The notes under the pieces were generated by a model. That model made no database searches and was not told the origin of the DNA. It saw only the letters and a program-made list of their open reading frames with translations. A DNA stretch of 64,000 nt, from positions 3,742 to 67,741 of the forward strand of contig CAZBUJ010000022.1 of assembly GCA_964495075.1 (NCBI GenBank), in the 5' to 3' direction. Made by a program: the position numbers and the translations under genes. This DNA is from JAFGJQ01 sp964495075. GTDB lineage: Bacteria; Planctomycetota; Phycisphaerae; UBA1845. Every line of letters begins with the position of its first letter. Position 1 is the first letter of the stretch. Below are positions 9,032 to 18,500 of the stretch, piece by piece.

Positions 9032-10288
9032 CTACAGGCGCCGGACCACGATCGCGGTGAGGTCGTCGTCCTGCGGGGTTCCCCGGCCGAAATCGGTTAC
9101 CGCTTTGTGCATAATGGCGATCAGGTCGGCCGCGCCGCGGGACGGGTTGTCGTGCAGGATATCAAACAGGCGATCGACGCCGAACTCCTCGCCGGACCGG
9201 TTGGCCCATTCGAAGAATCCATCCGTCACCAGCAGGAAGACGTCCCCCGGCTGGAGCAGGAGCGGCGGGGCCGGCGATGTGTCGATGTCCGGCAGGATTC
9301 CCAGCGGAATGACGGTGGCGCGCAGGATGTGCCGTGACGCGTCCGTCCTGCGATAGAGCAGCAGGGGGCCGTGGCCCCCGCTGACATAATCGATGCGTGC
9401 GTGGCTCGGGTCGAGGATGCCGAAGAACGTGGTAACGAACCGGCCGCTGTCCAGGTCGACGGCGAGCTGGTCGTTACATCGAGCGATCATCGTGCTCAGG
9501 TCATCCGTAGTGACGGCGGCCGCCCGCAGAAGGGCCCGCAGCTCCGCCGCGATCAGGGCGGGTCCGATGCCGTGCCCGGTAGCGTCGGCGATCAGCAGTC
9601 CGAGCCGGCCGTCGGGGAGCGTGATGAAGTCATAGCAGTCGCCGCCGGTGTCGTCGGCCGGTCGGTTCCAGCCGGCGATGTCGAAGCCGTCAACCGACGG
9701 GTTCTGCTTGGGCAGCAGTGACCGCTGGATGTCGCGTGCGATGGCCAGGTCGTGCTCGAGCTTCTGCTTTTGGGCGTATTGTTCGAGCAGCAGTTGGCGC
9801 TGGAGGGCCACCCCGGTCAGCGAGCTGAGGGTGGCGGCCAGTGTTTCGTCGGCCTCGGTGAACGGGCCGCGCCGCTTGTTGAGGACCTGGAGCACGCCCA
9901 TGACCTCCCCATCGTATCCGGTCATGGCGAAGGCGAGGATGTTGCGGGTCCGGAACCCCGTATGTTTGTCGACATCCGGATTGAACCGCGGGTCCTCGTA
10001 CGCGTCGGGCACGTTGACCACGCGGCGGGTCTGGGCGGCCTCGCCGGCGATTCCCCGCATGGCGGAGAAGCGGATCTCGTCGGCGCCGGTGGCGAGTTTG
10101 CTGTAGAGTTCGTCGCGGTCGCGGTCGTAGAGAAAGACGGCGGCCCGCTCGCAATCGAGGACATTGAGGGCCGCCCGCTCGATGCGCTTGAGTAGCGGGT
10201 CCAACTCAATGGTGGCTCCGATCTCGCGCGAGACGTCGAGCAGGTGAGTCAGGTTTTGCACTTGCTGGTGCAGGTCGGCCTCGCTCAT
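9032..10288 (-). CDS. GAF-PP2C (RsbU/SpoIIE-type) serine phosphatase
   Basis: This 418-residue signalling phosphatase has three parts. Residues about 1-20 form a short helix. Residues about 20-165 form a GAF domain (LDVSREIGATIELDPLL through FTEADETLAATLSSLTGVAL). Residues about 185-418 form a PP2C/SpoIIE domain. The metal-binding acidic residues are visible in DDTGGDCYDFITL, LLIADATGHGIGPAL, LLVTDGFFEWA and QDDDLTAIVVRRL. Proteins of this type dephosphorylate anti-anti-sigma factors in partner-switching pathways. No anti-sigma or STAS protein is next to it here, so its target must be elsewhere. The GAF domain suggests control by a ligand or by redox state. It is divergent from the ABC transporter gene. 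Confidence 0.92.
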   Translation of the reverse strand: MSEADLHQQVQNLTHLLDVSREIGATIELDPLLKRIERAALNVLDCERAAVFLYDRDRDELYSKLATGADEIRFSAMRGIAGEAAQTRRVVNVPDAYEDPRFNPDVDKHTGFRTRNILAFAMTGYDGEVMGVLQVLNKRRGPFTEADETLAATLSSLTGVALQRQLLLEQYAQKQKLEHDLAIARDIQRSLLPKQNPSVDGFDIAGWNRPADDTGGDCYDFITLPDGRLGLLIADATGHGIGPALIAAELRALLRAAAVTTDDLSTMIARCNDQLAVDLDSGRFVTTFFGILDPSHARIDYVSGGHGPLLLYRRTDASRHILRATVIPLGILPDIDTSPAPPLLLQPGDVFLLVTDGFFEWANRSGEEFGVDRLFDILHDNPSRGAADLIAIMHKAVTDFGRGTPQDDDLTAIVVRRL

Positions 10289-10514
10289 GAACGTTTAGCA
10301 TGGCACGGCGGAGCACGAAATGCAAGGCCGCACGGTGGGCCGTCGGCCAGTTGCAGGGCCCGGAACGCCGCGCTACAATGCGATCGGCGGGGGCCGGAGA
10401 CTGCGTCGTGGGCGGGGGCGGCTGCCGTTGGCCGGGCGCGAACGGGCACAAGCGAGTCATCGTCCCGTGAGGCGCGGTGGAACGCGGGCGGCGGCATGCG
10501 AATCGAAGCGGTCT
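10289..10514. other. Intergenic region between divergent phosphatase and transporter genes
   Basis: No gene was recognised in this 226-base stretch. It should contain the promoters of both the GAF-PP2C gene (leftward) and the ABC/egt cluster (rightward). No clear -35/-10 pair, operator or riboswitch could be picked out by eye. The open frames across it have no coding features. Confidence 0.5.
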
Positions 10515-11267
10515 GTGTTTGAGTTGAGCGGCATATCGAAGCGGTACGGCACCACGGAAGCCCTGCGCGCGGTGGATCTGGCGGTCGAACCGGGAAGGTC
10601 CACCGTTCTCATCGGGCCGAGCGGGTGCGGCAAGTCCACGCTGCTGCGGCTGATGATCGGGCTGATCCGGCCCGACGCAGGAGAAGTCCGCTTCGAAGGC
10701 GAGGCCGTGACGGACGGCAACGCGATGCGGCTGCGCCGCAAGATGGGGTACGTGATTCAGGACGGCGGTCTGTTTCCGCATCTGACCGCACGGGGAAACG
10801 CCGCATTGGTTGCCCGGTACCTGGGTTGGGATGGGCAGCGAATTGATTCTCGACTGAATGAACTCGTCGAGCTGACCCACTTCCCGGCCGACGGACTCGA
10901 TCGCTATCCCGCACAACTTTCCGGCGGCCAGCGCCAGCGGGTGAGCCTCATGCGGGCGCTGATGCTGGATCCCGACGTGTTGCTGATGGATGAGCCGCTC
11001 GCCGCCCTCGATCCGATGATTCGCAGCAACCTGCAGGCCGACCTGCGCACGATCTTCCGGCAACTTGCCAAGACGGTGGTCCTGGTCACACACGATCTCG
11101 GCGAAGCCGGCTACTTTGGCGACACGATCGTCCTGATCCGCGAGGGGCGCGTCGTGCAAGTCGGCTCGTTCCGTGACCTTCTCGATTCTCCCGCCGATGC
11201 GTTTGTAACGGAGTTCGTCAATGCCCAGCGGAGCCCGCTGGAGGCGTCCGAGGGGGCGGTGCGGTGA
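10515..11267 (+). CDS. ABC transporter ATP-binding protein, OpuCA/EgtV-like
   Basis: This is the ATPase of an osmolyte-type (quaternary amine) ABC importer. With the GTG start at 10515 the protein is 250 residues. It has Walker A GPSGCGKST at 34-42, a Q-loop in GYVIQDGGLFPHLTA, the signature LSGGQRQRVSLMRAL at 135-149, Walker B VLLMDEP with D159/E160, and a switch His in VLVTHDLGEAG. This is the short form; the CBS-domain tail found in OpuAA/OpuCA proteins is absent. The stop overlaps the permease start by four bases (GTGA). No good ribosome site precedes the GTG. Because egtB and egtD follow, the substrate may be ergothioneine or hercynine rather than glycine betaine; that is inference. Confidence 0.9.
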   Translation: MFELSGISKRYGTTEALRAVDLAVEPGRSTVLIGPSGCGKSTLLRLMIGLIRPDAGEVRFEGEAVTDGNAMRLRRKMGYVIQDGGLFPHLTARGNAALVARYLGWDGQRIDSRLNELVELTHFPADGLDRYPAQLSGGQRQRVSLMRALMLDPDVLLMDEPLAALDPMIRSNLQADLRTIFRQLAKTVVLVTHDLGEAGYFGDTIVLIREGRVVQVGSFRDLLDSPADAFVTEFVNAQRSPLEASEGAVR

Positions 11268-12781
11268 ACTGGCGACGAACGGTACCGCTGATGGTTGGCC
11301 TGGCGCTGGCGCCGCCGGTGTTTGCCGACGAGTCCACGACGGTGCGGGTCGGCTCGAAAGCCTTCACGGAATCCGTGATTCTCGCGGAGATCGTCGTCCA
11401 CCTTGCGGCGAGCGAAGGCGTCGACGCGGAGCATATCGAGGGCCTGGGGGGCACGCGGCTGCTGTGGGAGGCGTTGCGGGCGGGGCAGATCGACATCTAT
11501 CCCGAATACACCGGCACGATGAGCGAAGAGATCTTCGCGGGTGAGGGCATTCACGGCGTGGCCGCCCTCCGCGCGAAGCTCGCCGAGGTCGGCCTCAAGA
11601 TGACCGGCGCCCTCGGCTTCAACAACACCTACGTCATCGGCATGAAAGAGGAGCTTGCAGACAAGCTGGGGATTCGCAGGATCAGCGACCTGCGTGACCA
11701 TCCCGACCTCACGCTCCGCTTCAGCAACGAGTTCATGAAGCGGGCGGACGGCTGGGGGGCCCTGGCACAGCGGTATCAACTGCCGCATCAGGACGTGCGC
11801 GGATTGGAGCATGCCCTGGCCTACCAGGCGCTCGACAAGGGCGTCATTCAGGTCACCGACTTGTACGCGACGGACGCCAAGATTCGCAAGCTCCAGTTGC
11901 GCCGCCTCCAGGACGACCTCGGTCACTTCCCGCAATACCACGCCGTCTTCGTTTATCGCAAGGAGTTGGAGCAGCGGGTACCGGCTCTGGTTGCCGCACT
12001 CCAACGGCTGGAAGGCACCGTCGACGAAACGGCGATGACCAGCATGAACGCGCGGGTCGAACTTGACGGCCTCGGCGAAAGCCGGGTGGCGGCCGATTTC
12101 CTGGCGGCCGCGCAGGGGATCCGGTCACGCGTTCGTGAGCAAAGCGCCGTCCACGACATCGCGCGCTACACGGTGGAGCATCTCAACATGGTGGCGGTGT
12201 CGCTCGCCGCCGCCACCCTGGTGGCCATTCCCCTCGGCGTGGTCGCGGCGCGAACGACCAAACTCGCCCAACTCATTCTCGGCGTGGTGGGGATCATCCA
12301 GACGATTCCGTCCATCGCGCTGCTCGTGCTGCTGATCCAGCCGGTGAGCTACTTTTCCGACGAGCTGGGCTATCCGCAGGCGGTGGTGGCCCTTTTCCTC
12401 TACTCGCTGTTGCCCATCGTCCGCAACACCTACACCGGTCTGCGAGGGATCTCTCCGCAGATGCAGGAATCGGCGGTGGCCCTCGGCCTTCCGCCCTGGG
12501 TCCGCCTGTGGCGCATCGAATTGCCCCTCGCATCGCGGATGATTCTGGCGGGCGTCAAGACGGCGGCCGTGATCAACGTCGGGTTCGCGACGCTGGGCGG
12601 ATTCATCGGGGCCGGCGGGTTTGGCGAGCCGATCTTCACCGGCATCCGGCTCAACGACTACGGCGTGATTTTGCAGGGCGCGGTCCCGGCCGCCGTGCTG
12701 GCCCTTCTCGTCCAGGGGCTGTTCGAACTCGTCGATCGCCTGGTGGTGCCGAAGGGACTTCGGTTGCGTTCGCTCGCGTGA
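11264..12781 (+). CDS. Binding-protein/permease fusion of betaine-type ABC importer (EgtU/OpuB-like)
   Basis: This 505-residue fusion carries the substrate receptor first and the membrane channel second. Residues 1-22 look like a signal or anchor segment (RRTVPLMVGLALAPPVFA). Residues about 28-290 are an OpuAC-type binding domain: GSKAFTESVILAEIV, GLGGTRLLWEALRAGQ, IDIYPEYTGT. Residues about 300-500 are a BPD-type permease with five or six helices and the EAA loop AVALGLPPWVRLWRIELPLA that docks to the ATPase. In the known ergothioneine importer EgtU and in OpuABC-like fusions the permease is usually N-terminal, so this order appears swapped. The GTG start overlaps the ATPase stop. A 273-base gap separates it from egtB. 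Confidence 0.88.
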   Translation: MNWRRTVPLMVGLALAPPVFADESTTVRVGSKAFTESVILAEIVVHLAASEGVDAEHIEGLGGTRLLWEALRAGQIDIYPEYTGTMSEEIFAGEGIHGVAALRAKLAEVGLKMTGALGFNNTYVIGMKEELADKLGIRRISDLRDHPDLTLRFSNEFMKRADGWGALAQRYQLPHQDVRGLEHALAYQALDKGVIQVTDLYATDAKIRKLQLRRLQDDLGHFPQYHAVFVYRKELEQRVPALVAALQRLEGTVDETAMTSMNARVELDGLGESRVAADFLAAAQGIRSRVREQSAVHDIARYTVEHLNMVAVSLAAATLVAIPLGVVAARTTKLAQLILGVVGIIQTIPSIALLVLLIQPVSYFSDELGYPQAVVALFLYSLLPIVRNTYTGLRGISPQMQESAVALGLPPWVRLWRIELPLASRMILAGVKTAAVINVGFATLGGFIGAGGFGEPIFTGIRLNDYGVILQGAVPAAVLALLVQGLFELVDRLVVPKGLRLRSLA

Positions 12782-13054
12782 ACCGCGGCGGTCCGTGCGA
12801 GCAGGCTGGCGAAAGCGAGCGTCTGCCGCGCCGCTCGCGTTTCCATGGTCCTGAGCGACCCGTGATCGTGGCGCGCCGAGGCTTCCTTGACTTCGCGCGT
12901 CAGCGGGCAAAAATAGGGAACACGGGTGGCGGGCGCGGGTCAACGAATCCTCTTCCTCTGAAAGATCCCCCTTGCATCGTGCTCCAGCCCGTAACCGTGC
13001 GCCGGAATCGTTGCTGGTTCGCGGCGCGACCTGATCCTGGAAGGAGGCCTCACC
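12782..13054. other. Spacer between transporter and egtB
   Basis: No gene is seen in this 273-base spacer. It ends in a strong ribosome site, AAGGAGG at about 13041-13047, for the GTG of egtB. A possible TTGACT (about 12891) lies upstream of an ATAGGG, but the ~20-base spacing is poor, so no promoter is claimed. Confidence 0.45.
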
Positions 13055-14353
13055 GTGTCCAGCTTGTCTCCCGCGTACTCCACGGGCTCCTGTTCGCGAC
13101 CCGGCGCGACGGAGGACCTCGCCGCGCGATACGACGACGTCCGCGCCTTCAGCGAGGCGCTGTGCGAGCCGCTGGCGATCGAGGATTACGTCGTGCAGAG
13201 CATGCCCGACGTGAGCCCGACGCGCTGGCACCTGGCCCACGCGACCTGGTTCTTTGAGACGTTCGTGCTGGCGGCGGCGGACGAGGCGTACAAGCCCTTC
13301 CATCCGGCGTTCGAGACACTGTTCAACTCGTATTACCACGCGGTCGGACCGCCGTTCCCCCGTCCGCGTCGCGGGATGTTGACGCGGCCGACGGTGAAGG
13401 AAGTCTACGCCTACCGCCGGCACGTGGACGATCAGATGCGCCGATTGTTCGACGACGTCCAGCGCCGGCGGTCGGCGGGTCTGGACGCGGTGATCGAGCT
13501 GGGGTTGCACCACGAGCAGCAGCACCAGGAACTGATGCTGACCGACCTGAAGCACGTGTTTGCTCAGAATCCGCTGTTTCCCGTCTATCGCGAACGAGAG
13601 GTCGAGCGGTCGTCGGATGTGGCCCGGCTGCGCTGGGGGAGCTGGGCGGAGGGCTTGCGGCACGTCGGCTTCGAGGGCGACGGCTTCTGTTACGACAACG
13701 AGCTGCCCCGACACCGGGTGTTCGTGGAGGGCTTCGACCTGGCCAACCGTCCAGTGACCAACGCCGAGTATCTCGAGTTCATCGAGGCGGGCGGCTACGG
13801 TCAGCCGGCCCACTGGCTTTCGGCGGGTTGGACGACGGTGCAGGAGCGCGGCTGGCAGGCGCCGCTGTACTGGCACCAGCGCGACGGGTCGTGGTGGAAC
13901 TTCACGTTGTCGGGGTTTCGGCCGGTGAATCCGGCCGAGCCGGTGTGCCACGTCAGTTTCTACGAAGCGGATGCGTTCGCCCGCTGGGCGGGTTGCCGGC
14001 TTCCCACCGAAGCGGAGTGGGAGTGGGCGTCGTACGGGCTTCCGCTCGACGGGACGTTTGTCGAAGACGCGGTGTACCATCCTGGACCGGCTCCGCGTGA
14101 CCCGGACGACGCGAATCCCAAGCAGTTGTTCGGCGACGTCTGGGAATGGACGGCGAGCCCGTACGCGGCGTATCCGGGCTACCGTGCGCCGCAGGGCGCG
14201 GTCGGCGAATACAACGGCAAGTTCATGTGCAGTCAGTTCGTGCTGCGGGGCGGGTCCTGCGCCACGTCGCGCACGCACATCCGTGCCACCTATCGCAACT
14301 TCTTCTACCCGGCGGACCGCTGGCAGTTTACCGGCATCCGTCTGGCCCGCTGA
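13055..14353 (+). CDS. egtB: Ergothioneine biosynthesis sulfoxide synthase EgtB
   Basis: EgtB is the non-heme iron enzyme that joins hercynine (trimethylhistidine) to a thiol, cysteine or gamma-glutamylcysteine, with O2 to form the sulfoxide intermediate of ergothioneine. The 432-residue protein has the N-terminal DinB-like domain supplying the three iron ligands: H62 in RWHLAHATWFFE, and H153 and H157 in the HxxxHxE motif of LHHEQQHQEL. The C-terminal FGE-sulfatase (C-type lectin) domain is evident from RPVTNAEYLEFIEAGGY, CHVSFYEADAFARWAGCRLP, TEAEWEWA and FGDVWEWTASPY. The start is GTG with AAGGAGG seven bases before it. egtD follows after 21 bases. Which thiol donor is used cannot be read from the sequence; no egtA or egtC is nearby, which favours cysteine. 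Confidence 0.95.
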   Translation: MSSLSPAYSTGSCSRPGATEDLAARYDDVRAFSEALCEPLAIEDYVVQSMPDVSPTRWHLAHATWFFETFVLAAADEAYKPFHPAFETLFNSYYHAVGPPFPRPRRGMLTRPTVKEVYAYRRHVDDQMRRLFDDVQRRRSAGLDAVIELGLHHEQQHQELMLTDLKHVFAQNPLFPVYREREVERSSDVARLRWGSWAEGLRHVGFEGDGFCYDNELPRHRVFVEGFDLANRPVTNAEYLEFIEAGGYGQPAHWLSAGWTTVQERGWQAPLYWHQRDGSWWNFTLSGFRPVNPAEPVCHVSFYEADAFARWAGCRLPTEAEWEWASYGLPLDGTFVEDAVYHPGPAPRDPDDANPKQLFGDVWEWTASPYAAYPGYRAPQGAVGEYNGKFMCSQFVLRGGSCATSRTHIRATYRNFFYPADRWQFTGIRLAR

Positions 14354-14374
14354 TTCCCCGTAACGGAGATCGAG

Positions 14375-15328
14375 ATGCCTCAAGTCTACGACCTTGCGCC
14401 AGAGACTGCGCGGATGCGCGAAGATGTGCTGGCGGGACTCCGGCGAACGCCAAAGCGCTTTCCGAGCCAGTATCTGTACGACGATCGCGGAGCCCGGCTG
14501 TTCGAACGGATCTGCGAACTCGACGAGTACTACCTTACGCGCACCGAGCATGCGATCATGGCCAGATACGCGGACGACGTTCGCCGTCGCATCGGCCCGC
14601 GGGCCACGCTGATCGAGCCGGGGAGTGGAGCCGGCGACAAGGCGCTCGCGCTGCTCTCCCGCATGCACAAACCGGCGGCGTACGTGCCCATCGACGTGGC
14701 GTGCGAGCAGCTGGCTGAAATCGCCGCCGACGTGGACAAGGCGTTTCCCGACGTCGAGGTGGTGCCCGTTTGCGCGGACTTCACCGAGAACCACGATCTG
14801 CCCCTCCGTCGCGTCTCCGGCGATCGGCGTATCGTCTTCTTTCCCGGCTCGACCATCGGCAACTTTGAACCCCGGGCCGCTCGCGATCTTCTGCGTCAGC
14901 TCGCCGAGCTCGCCGGAGCGGACGGCGGCATTCTGATAGGCGTCGACCTGAAGAAGGACGCACAGATCCTGGAGCCCGCCTATGACGACGCCTGCGGCGT
15001 GTCGGCCGCGTTCGCCATGAACATCCTCGTTCGCTTCAATCGCGAGCTGAACGCCGATTTCAAGCTGGAGCAGTTTGGCTACGAAGCCCCGTACAACGAG
15101 TCACAAGGCCGGATTGAAATGGCGCTGGTAAGCAAGTGCCGACAGGTGGCACACCTTGATGGCGTGGGCGTGACGTTCGAGAGGGACGAACGCGTCGGCA
15201 CCGAATACTCGTACAAGTACACCCCTGACGAATTCGCGGCCCTTGCCGAACGCGCAGGACTGGAGGTCACTGACATCTGGACCGACCCGGACCAGTTGTG
15301 CAGCGTGCAGTACCTGGCGCCGCGTTAG
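14375..15328 (+). CDS. egtD: L-histidine N-alpha-methyltransferase EgtD
   Basis: EgtD methylates the alpha-amino group of histidine three times with S-adenosylmethionine, giving hercynine, the substrate of EgtB. The 317-residue length matches the family. The family N-terminus is present (GLRRTPKRFPSQYLYDDRGA, FERICELDEYYLTRTEHAI). The methyltransferase motifs are IEPGSGAGDKALALL (SAM binding), FFPGSTIGNFEP and VDLKKDAQILEPAYDD. The C-terminal EYSYKYTPDEF and TDIWTDPDQLCSVQYLA are also typical. It forms a two-gene operon with egtB. It converges with smc across a 186-base gap in which nothing else was recognised. Confidence 0.96.
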   Translation: MPQVYDLAPETARMREDVLAGLRRTPKRFPSQYLYDDRGARLFERICELDEYYLTRTEHAIMARYADDVRRRIGPRATLIEPGSGAGDKALALLSRMHKPAAYVPIDVACEQLAEIAADVDKAFPDVEVVPVCADFTENHDLPLRRVSGDRRIVFFPGSTIGNFEPRAARDLLRQLAELAGADGGILIGVDLKKDAQILEPAYDDACGVSAAFAMNILVRFNRELNADFKLEQFGYEAPYNESQGRIEMALVSKCRQVAHLDGVGVTFERDERVGTEYSYKYTPDEFAALAERAGLEVTDIWTDPDQLCSVQYLAPR

Positions 15329-15514
15329 ATCGCCGATGGAGGCACCGGCTGCGTTGTCGGCCGGACCGGTTGGATCGAAGCCCCGGCGAGTCGAGGGACG
15401 AACGAACAGCGGAAGGAAGCGCGGAGGCACGATTCCGGGTGTAGGGCGACTGGTGGCGGCACGCACCGACTTTGATCATCGCGGGCAATCGCCAATTCGC
15501 TCGCCGCCATTCGT

Positions 15515-18500
15515 TCACGCCACCGCGGACGTGCCGGGGTCGTCGGTGGTTTCGAAGTTGACGCTGACCAGGGTCGAAACGCCCGGCTCCTGCATGGTGA
15601 CACCGTAGAGCCGGTCGGCCACCGACATGGTCCGCTTCGAGTGCGTGATGACGATGAACTGCGACCGGTCGAGGAACTCCTGGACGATGCCGTTGAATCG
15701 CTCGTTGTTGGCCTCGTCGAGGGCGGCGTCGACCTCGTCCAGAATGGCGAAGGGGGCGGGCCGCGAGCGGAAGATGGCCATCAGCAACGCGATGGCCGTC
15801 ATCGCCTTCTCACCGCCGGAGAGCAGCGAAATCGAGGCCATCTCCTTGCCCGGCGGCCGGGCGATGATCTCGATGCCGCAGTCGAGCATGTTGTCCGGGT
15901 CTTCGAGGATGATGTCGGCCTTGCCGCCGGCGAACAGCTTGCGGAACAGTTCGCGGAAGTTCTCGCGGATCTTGTCGAAGGCCTCGATGAACCGGCGTTT
16001 CGACTCGGCGTTGAGCTGCTCGATCAGCCGCTCCAGCTCCTTCATCGACTTGACCAGGTCGTCGTGCTGCGTAGTGAGGAAGGTGTGCCGCTGCTCGAGT
16101 TCGTCCTGTTCCTCGATCGCGTCGAGGTTGACGTTGCCCAGTCGCTGGAGCTTGCCCTTGAGGTCGGCGATCTCCGCCTCGACCGCGTCCCAGTCCTGTT
16201 CGGCGTGATCGTACGACTCGAACAACGCGACGAGATCGATGCCCAACTCGTCGGCCACGCGGCCGGTCAGCTCATCGCGCCGGATGCGCACTTCGTTGAG
16301 TCGCATCTGGGCTTCGTGCAACTGGTGTTCGGCCTCCTCCAGGGCGACCCGGCAGTTCTTGGTCGCGGCGGCGAGTTCCTCGGCCTGGGCCCGCACGAGT
16401 TCGCGATCGCGGTTCAGTTGGAGCGACTTCGCCTCCAGCGACTCGCGTTGCGACCGCAGCTCGACGAGCCGGGCCTCGCACCGCTCGATCGTGAGGCGGG
16501 AATCGGCAATCCGCCCGTCGCACTCCCGCACTTCGACGTCGGCCGACTCGACGGCCTCGCGGGTCTCGCGAAGGTTGCGGCGGAGCACGTCCATCGTCTC
16601 GATGGCGGCCCGCTGCTTCTCGGAAAGCTGGGCGGCCGTAACCCGGGCGTCGGTCAACTCGCGGGCCACCGTCTCGCGGCGCCGGCCGAGGTCGTCCAGG
16701 CGTTCGGCGAGCTTCTCGCGTTCCCGCTGGCGGACCCGGTTCTCCGATTCGAGCTTACCGAGCGAGGCTTCGCTGTGGGTGGAGCGGGCGGTTGCCTCGT
16801 CGATCTCGCGCTGGAGGGTCGCGACCTGTCCGGCGATCAACGGCTGTTCTTCGGTGAGGCGGCGGACCTGCTCGTTGACGTTCTGCAGGACGGCGTTCGT
16901 TTCGACCTTGGCGGTGTGCGATTCGTAAATCGCGGTGCGAAGCTCGTGCTGCAGCTCGTCGAGGTGGGCCGCCTCGGCCGACGTGCGGCCCAGTTGCTCG
17001 CTCAGTGCAGTCACGCGGGCGTCCAACGCGTCCACCTGATCGTCGATCGCACGCAGTTCGCTGCGGCGGGAGATCATGCCCGACTCGGACGCCGTGGGGC
17101 CCAGCCGCACGCAGCCGTCCGGCTCGATCATCTGGCCGGCCAGCGTGACAAAGCGGTGACCGGCCGTGTCAGTGGACGACAGCTCGACGGCATCCACGAG
17201 CGTGCGCACCACGATCGTCTTGCCGAGCAGGTGACGGGCCAGCGGCTCCAGCGATTCCGGATACTTCACCAGGTCGACGGCGCGGGCGACGAAGCCCGGC
17301 CGATCGGAGAAGTCGCGAACATTCAACAGGGGCGGCAGCCGGTCGACGCACAGGGCCGACAGACGGCCCGGCAGGTCTTCGAACAGCGACTCGCCGGACA
17401 GGAACGCGCGGCTGTCGGTGACCACCAGGTACTGGTCGAGTTCACCGATGGCGGCCTCCACGATCGCCGCGTGGACAACCTCCGCGTCGAACGCGTCGGC
17501 GACCATGCCCCATACGGTCTCGAGCTGCGACCGCTCGTCGGCCGACCCGCTGGCCCGAGCGATCGCCTTCTGCTCGAGCAGCGATCGAACGCCCGCCCCG
17601 ACGCCTTCCATCTTGCGTTCGAGGTCCTCCAGCAGTTCGCGGCGCGAGACCAGCCCGCTTCGAGTTTCCTTCGCCTCGGCCAACTCCTCGCCGAGCCGGG
17701 CCCGGGTCGCGTCGACGCGCTGGGCCTCCGCCTTCTTCTCGTTGAGCCGCTGCGTCTCCTGCTCGATCAGGCCGTGGATCTCGACCAGTCGGGCGTCGTG
17801 GCTGGCTTTCTGTTCGAGGAGGCGCTTGAGTTCCTGCGTGATGGCCGCGCCGCGCTGCGAGAGTTCGTCCTCCCGGCTGCGCAGGGTATCGCTGTGCCGG
17901 CTCAGATTGGCGATCTCGTTGTGCAGTTGGGCGGTGCGTCGCATCAGTTCGATGATGCCGGCCTTTTCGTCCTCGAGCAGGGCCTGCACGTGCGTGAATT
18001 CCTGGGCGAGGGCCCGGTCGTCGGCGAGCAGTTTTTCGACGACGAGTCGTTGGCGCTCGGACTCTTCGTTCAGAGCCGCCACCTGGTTTTCGAGGGTGCC
18101 CAGCTCCGCCTCCACTTCGTCGGCCCGTTCGCGGTTGATGGCGAGCTGGCGTTCAAGCCGCCGGCGATTGGCCTGCTGTTCCTCGATGCGCCGCCGGGAC
18201 CCGTCGATCCGTTCCTCCTGGGCGGTGATCTCGGACCGAACCTTGACCGCCTCGCTCTCGGTGACGGTCAACTCCTCGGTCAGGGCATCGTTGCGGGCGG
18301 CGAGTTGCACCGTTTCGGTTTCGTTGGCGTCAATGCGGGTGCGCAGGGCGGTGACCTCGTCGCCCATGCGATCGGTTTCGGTCGACAGGCGGTGAATGTC
18401 CTCGCAGTGGCGGCGGTACTCGGCCATGGAGTAACTGGCTCGCAGCTCTTTCAACCGGGCCTGGTACGTCTGGAAGCTACGGGCTTTGCCGGCCTGATAC

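Noticed and set aside
12125..14794. 889-codon open frame antisense to egtB/egtD
   Set aside because: Arg/His/Pro-rich, no domain; it is the shadow of strongly biased GC-rich genes on the other strand.
15400..15440. Possible SRP RNA because of GGAAGGAAGC
   Set aside because: The flanking conserved bases of the SRP RNA loop are absent and no extended hairpin surrounds it.
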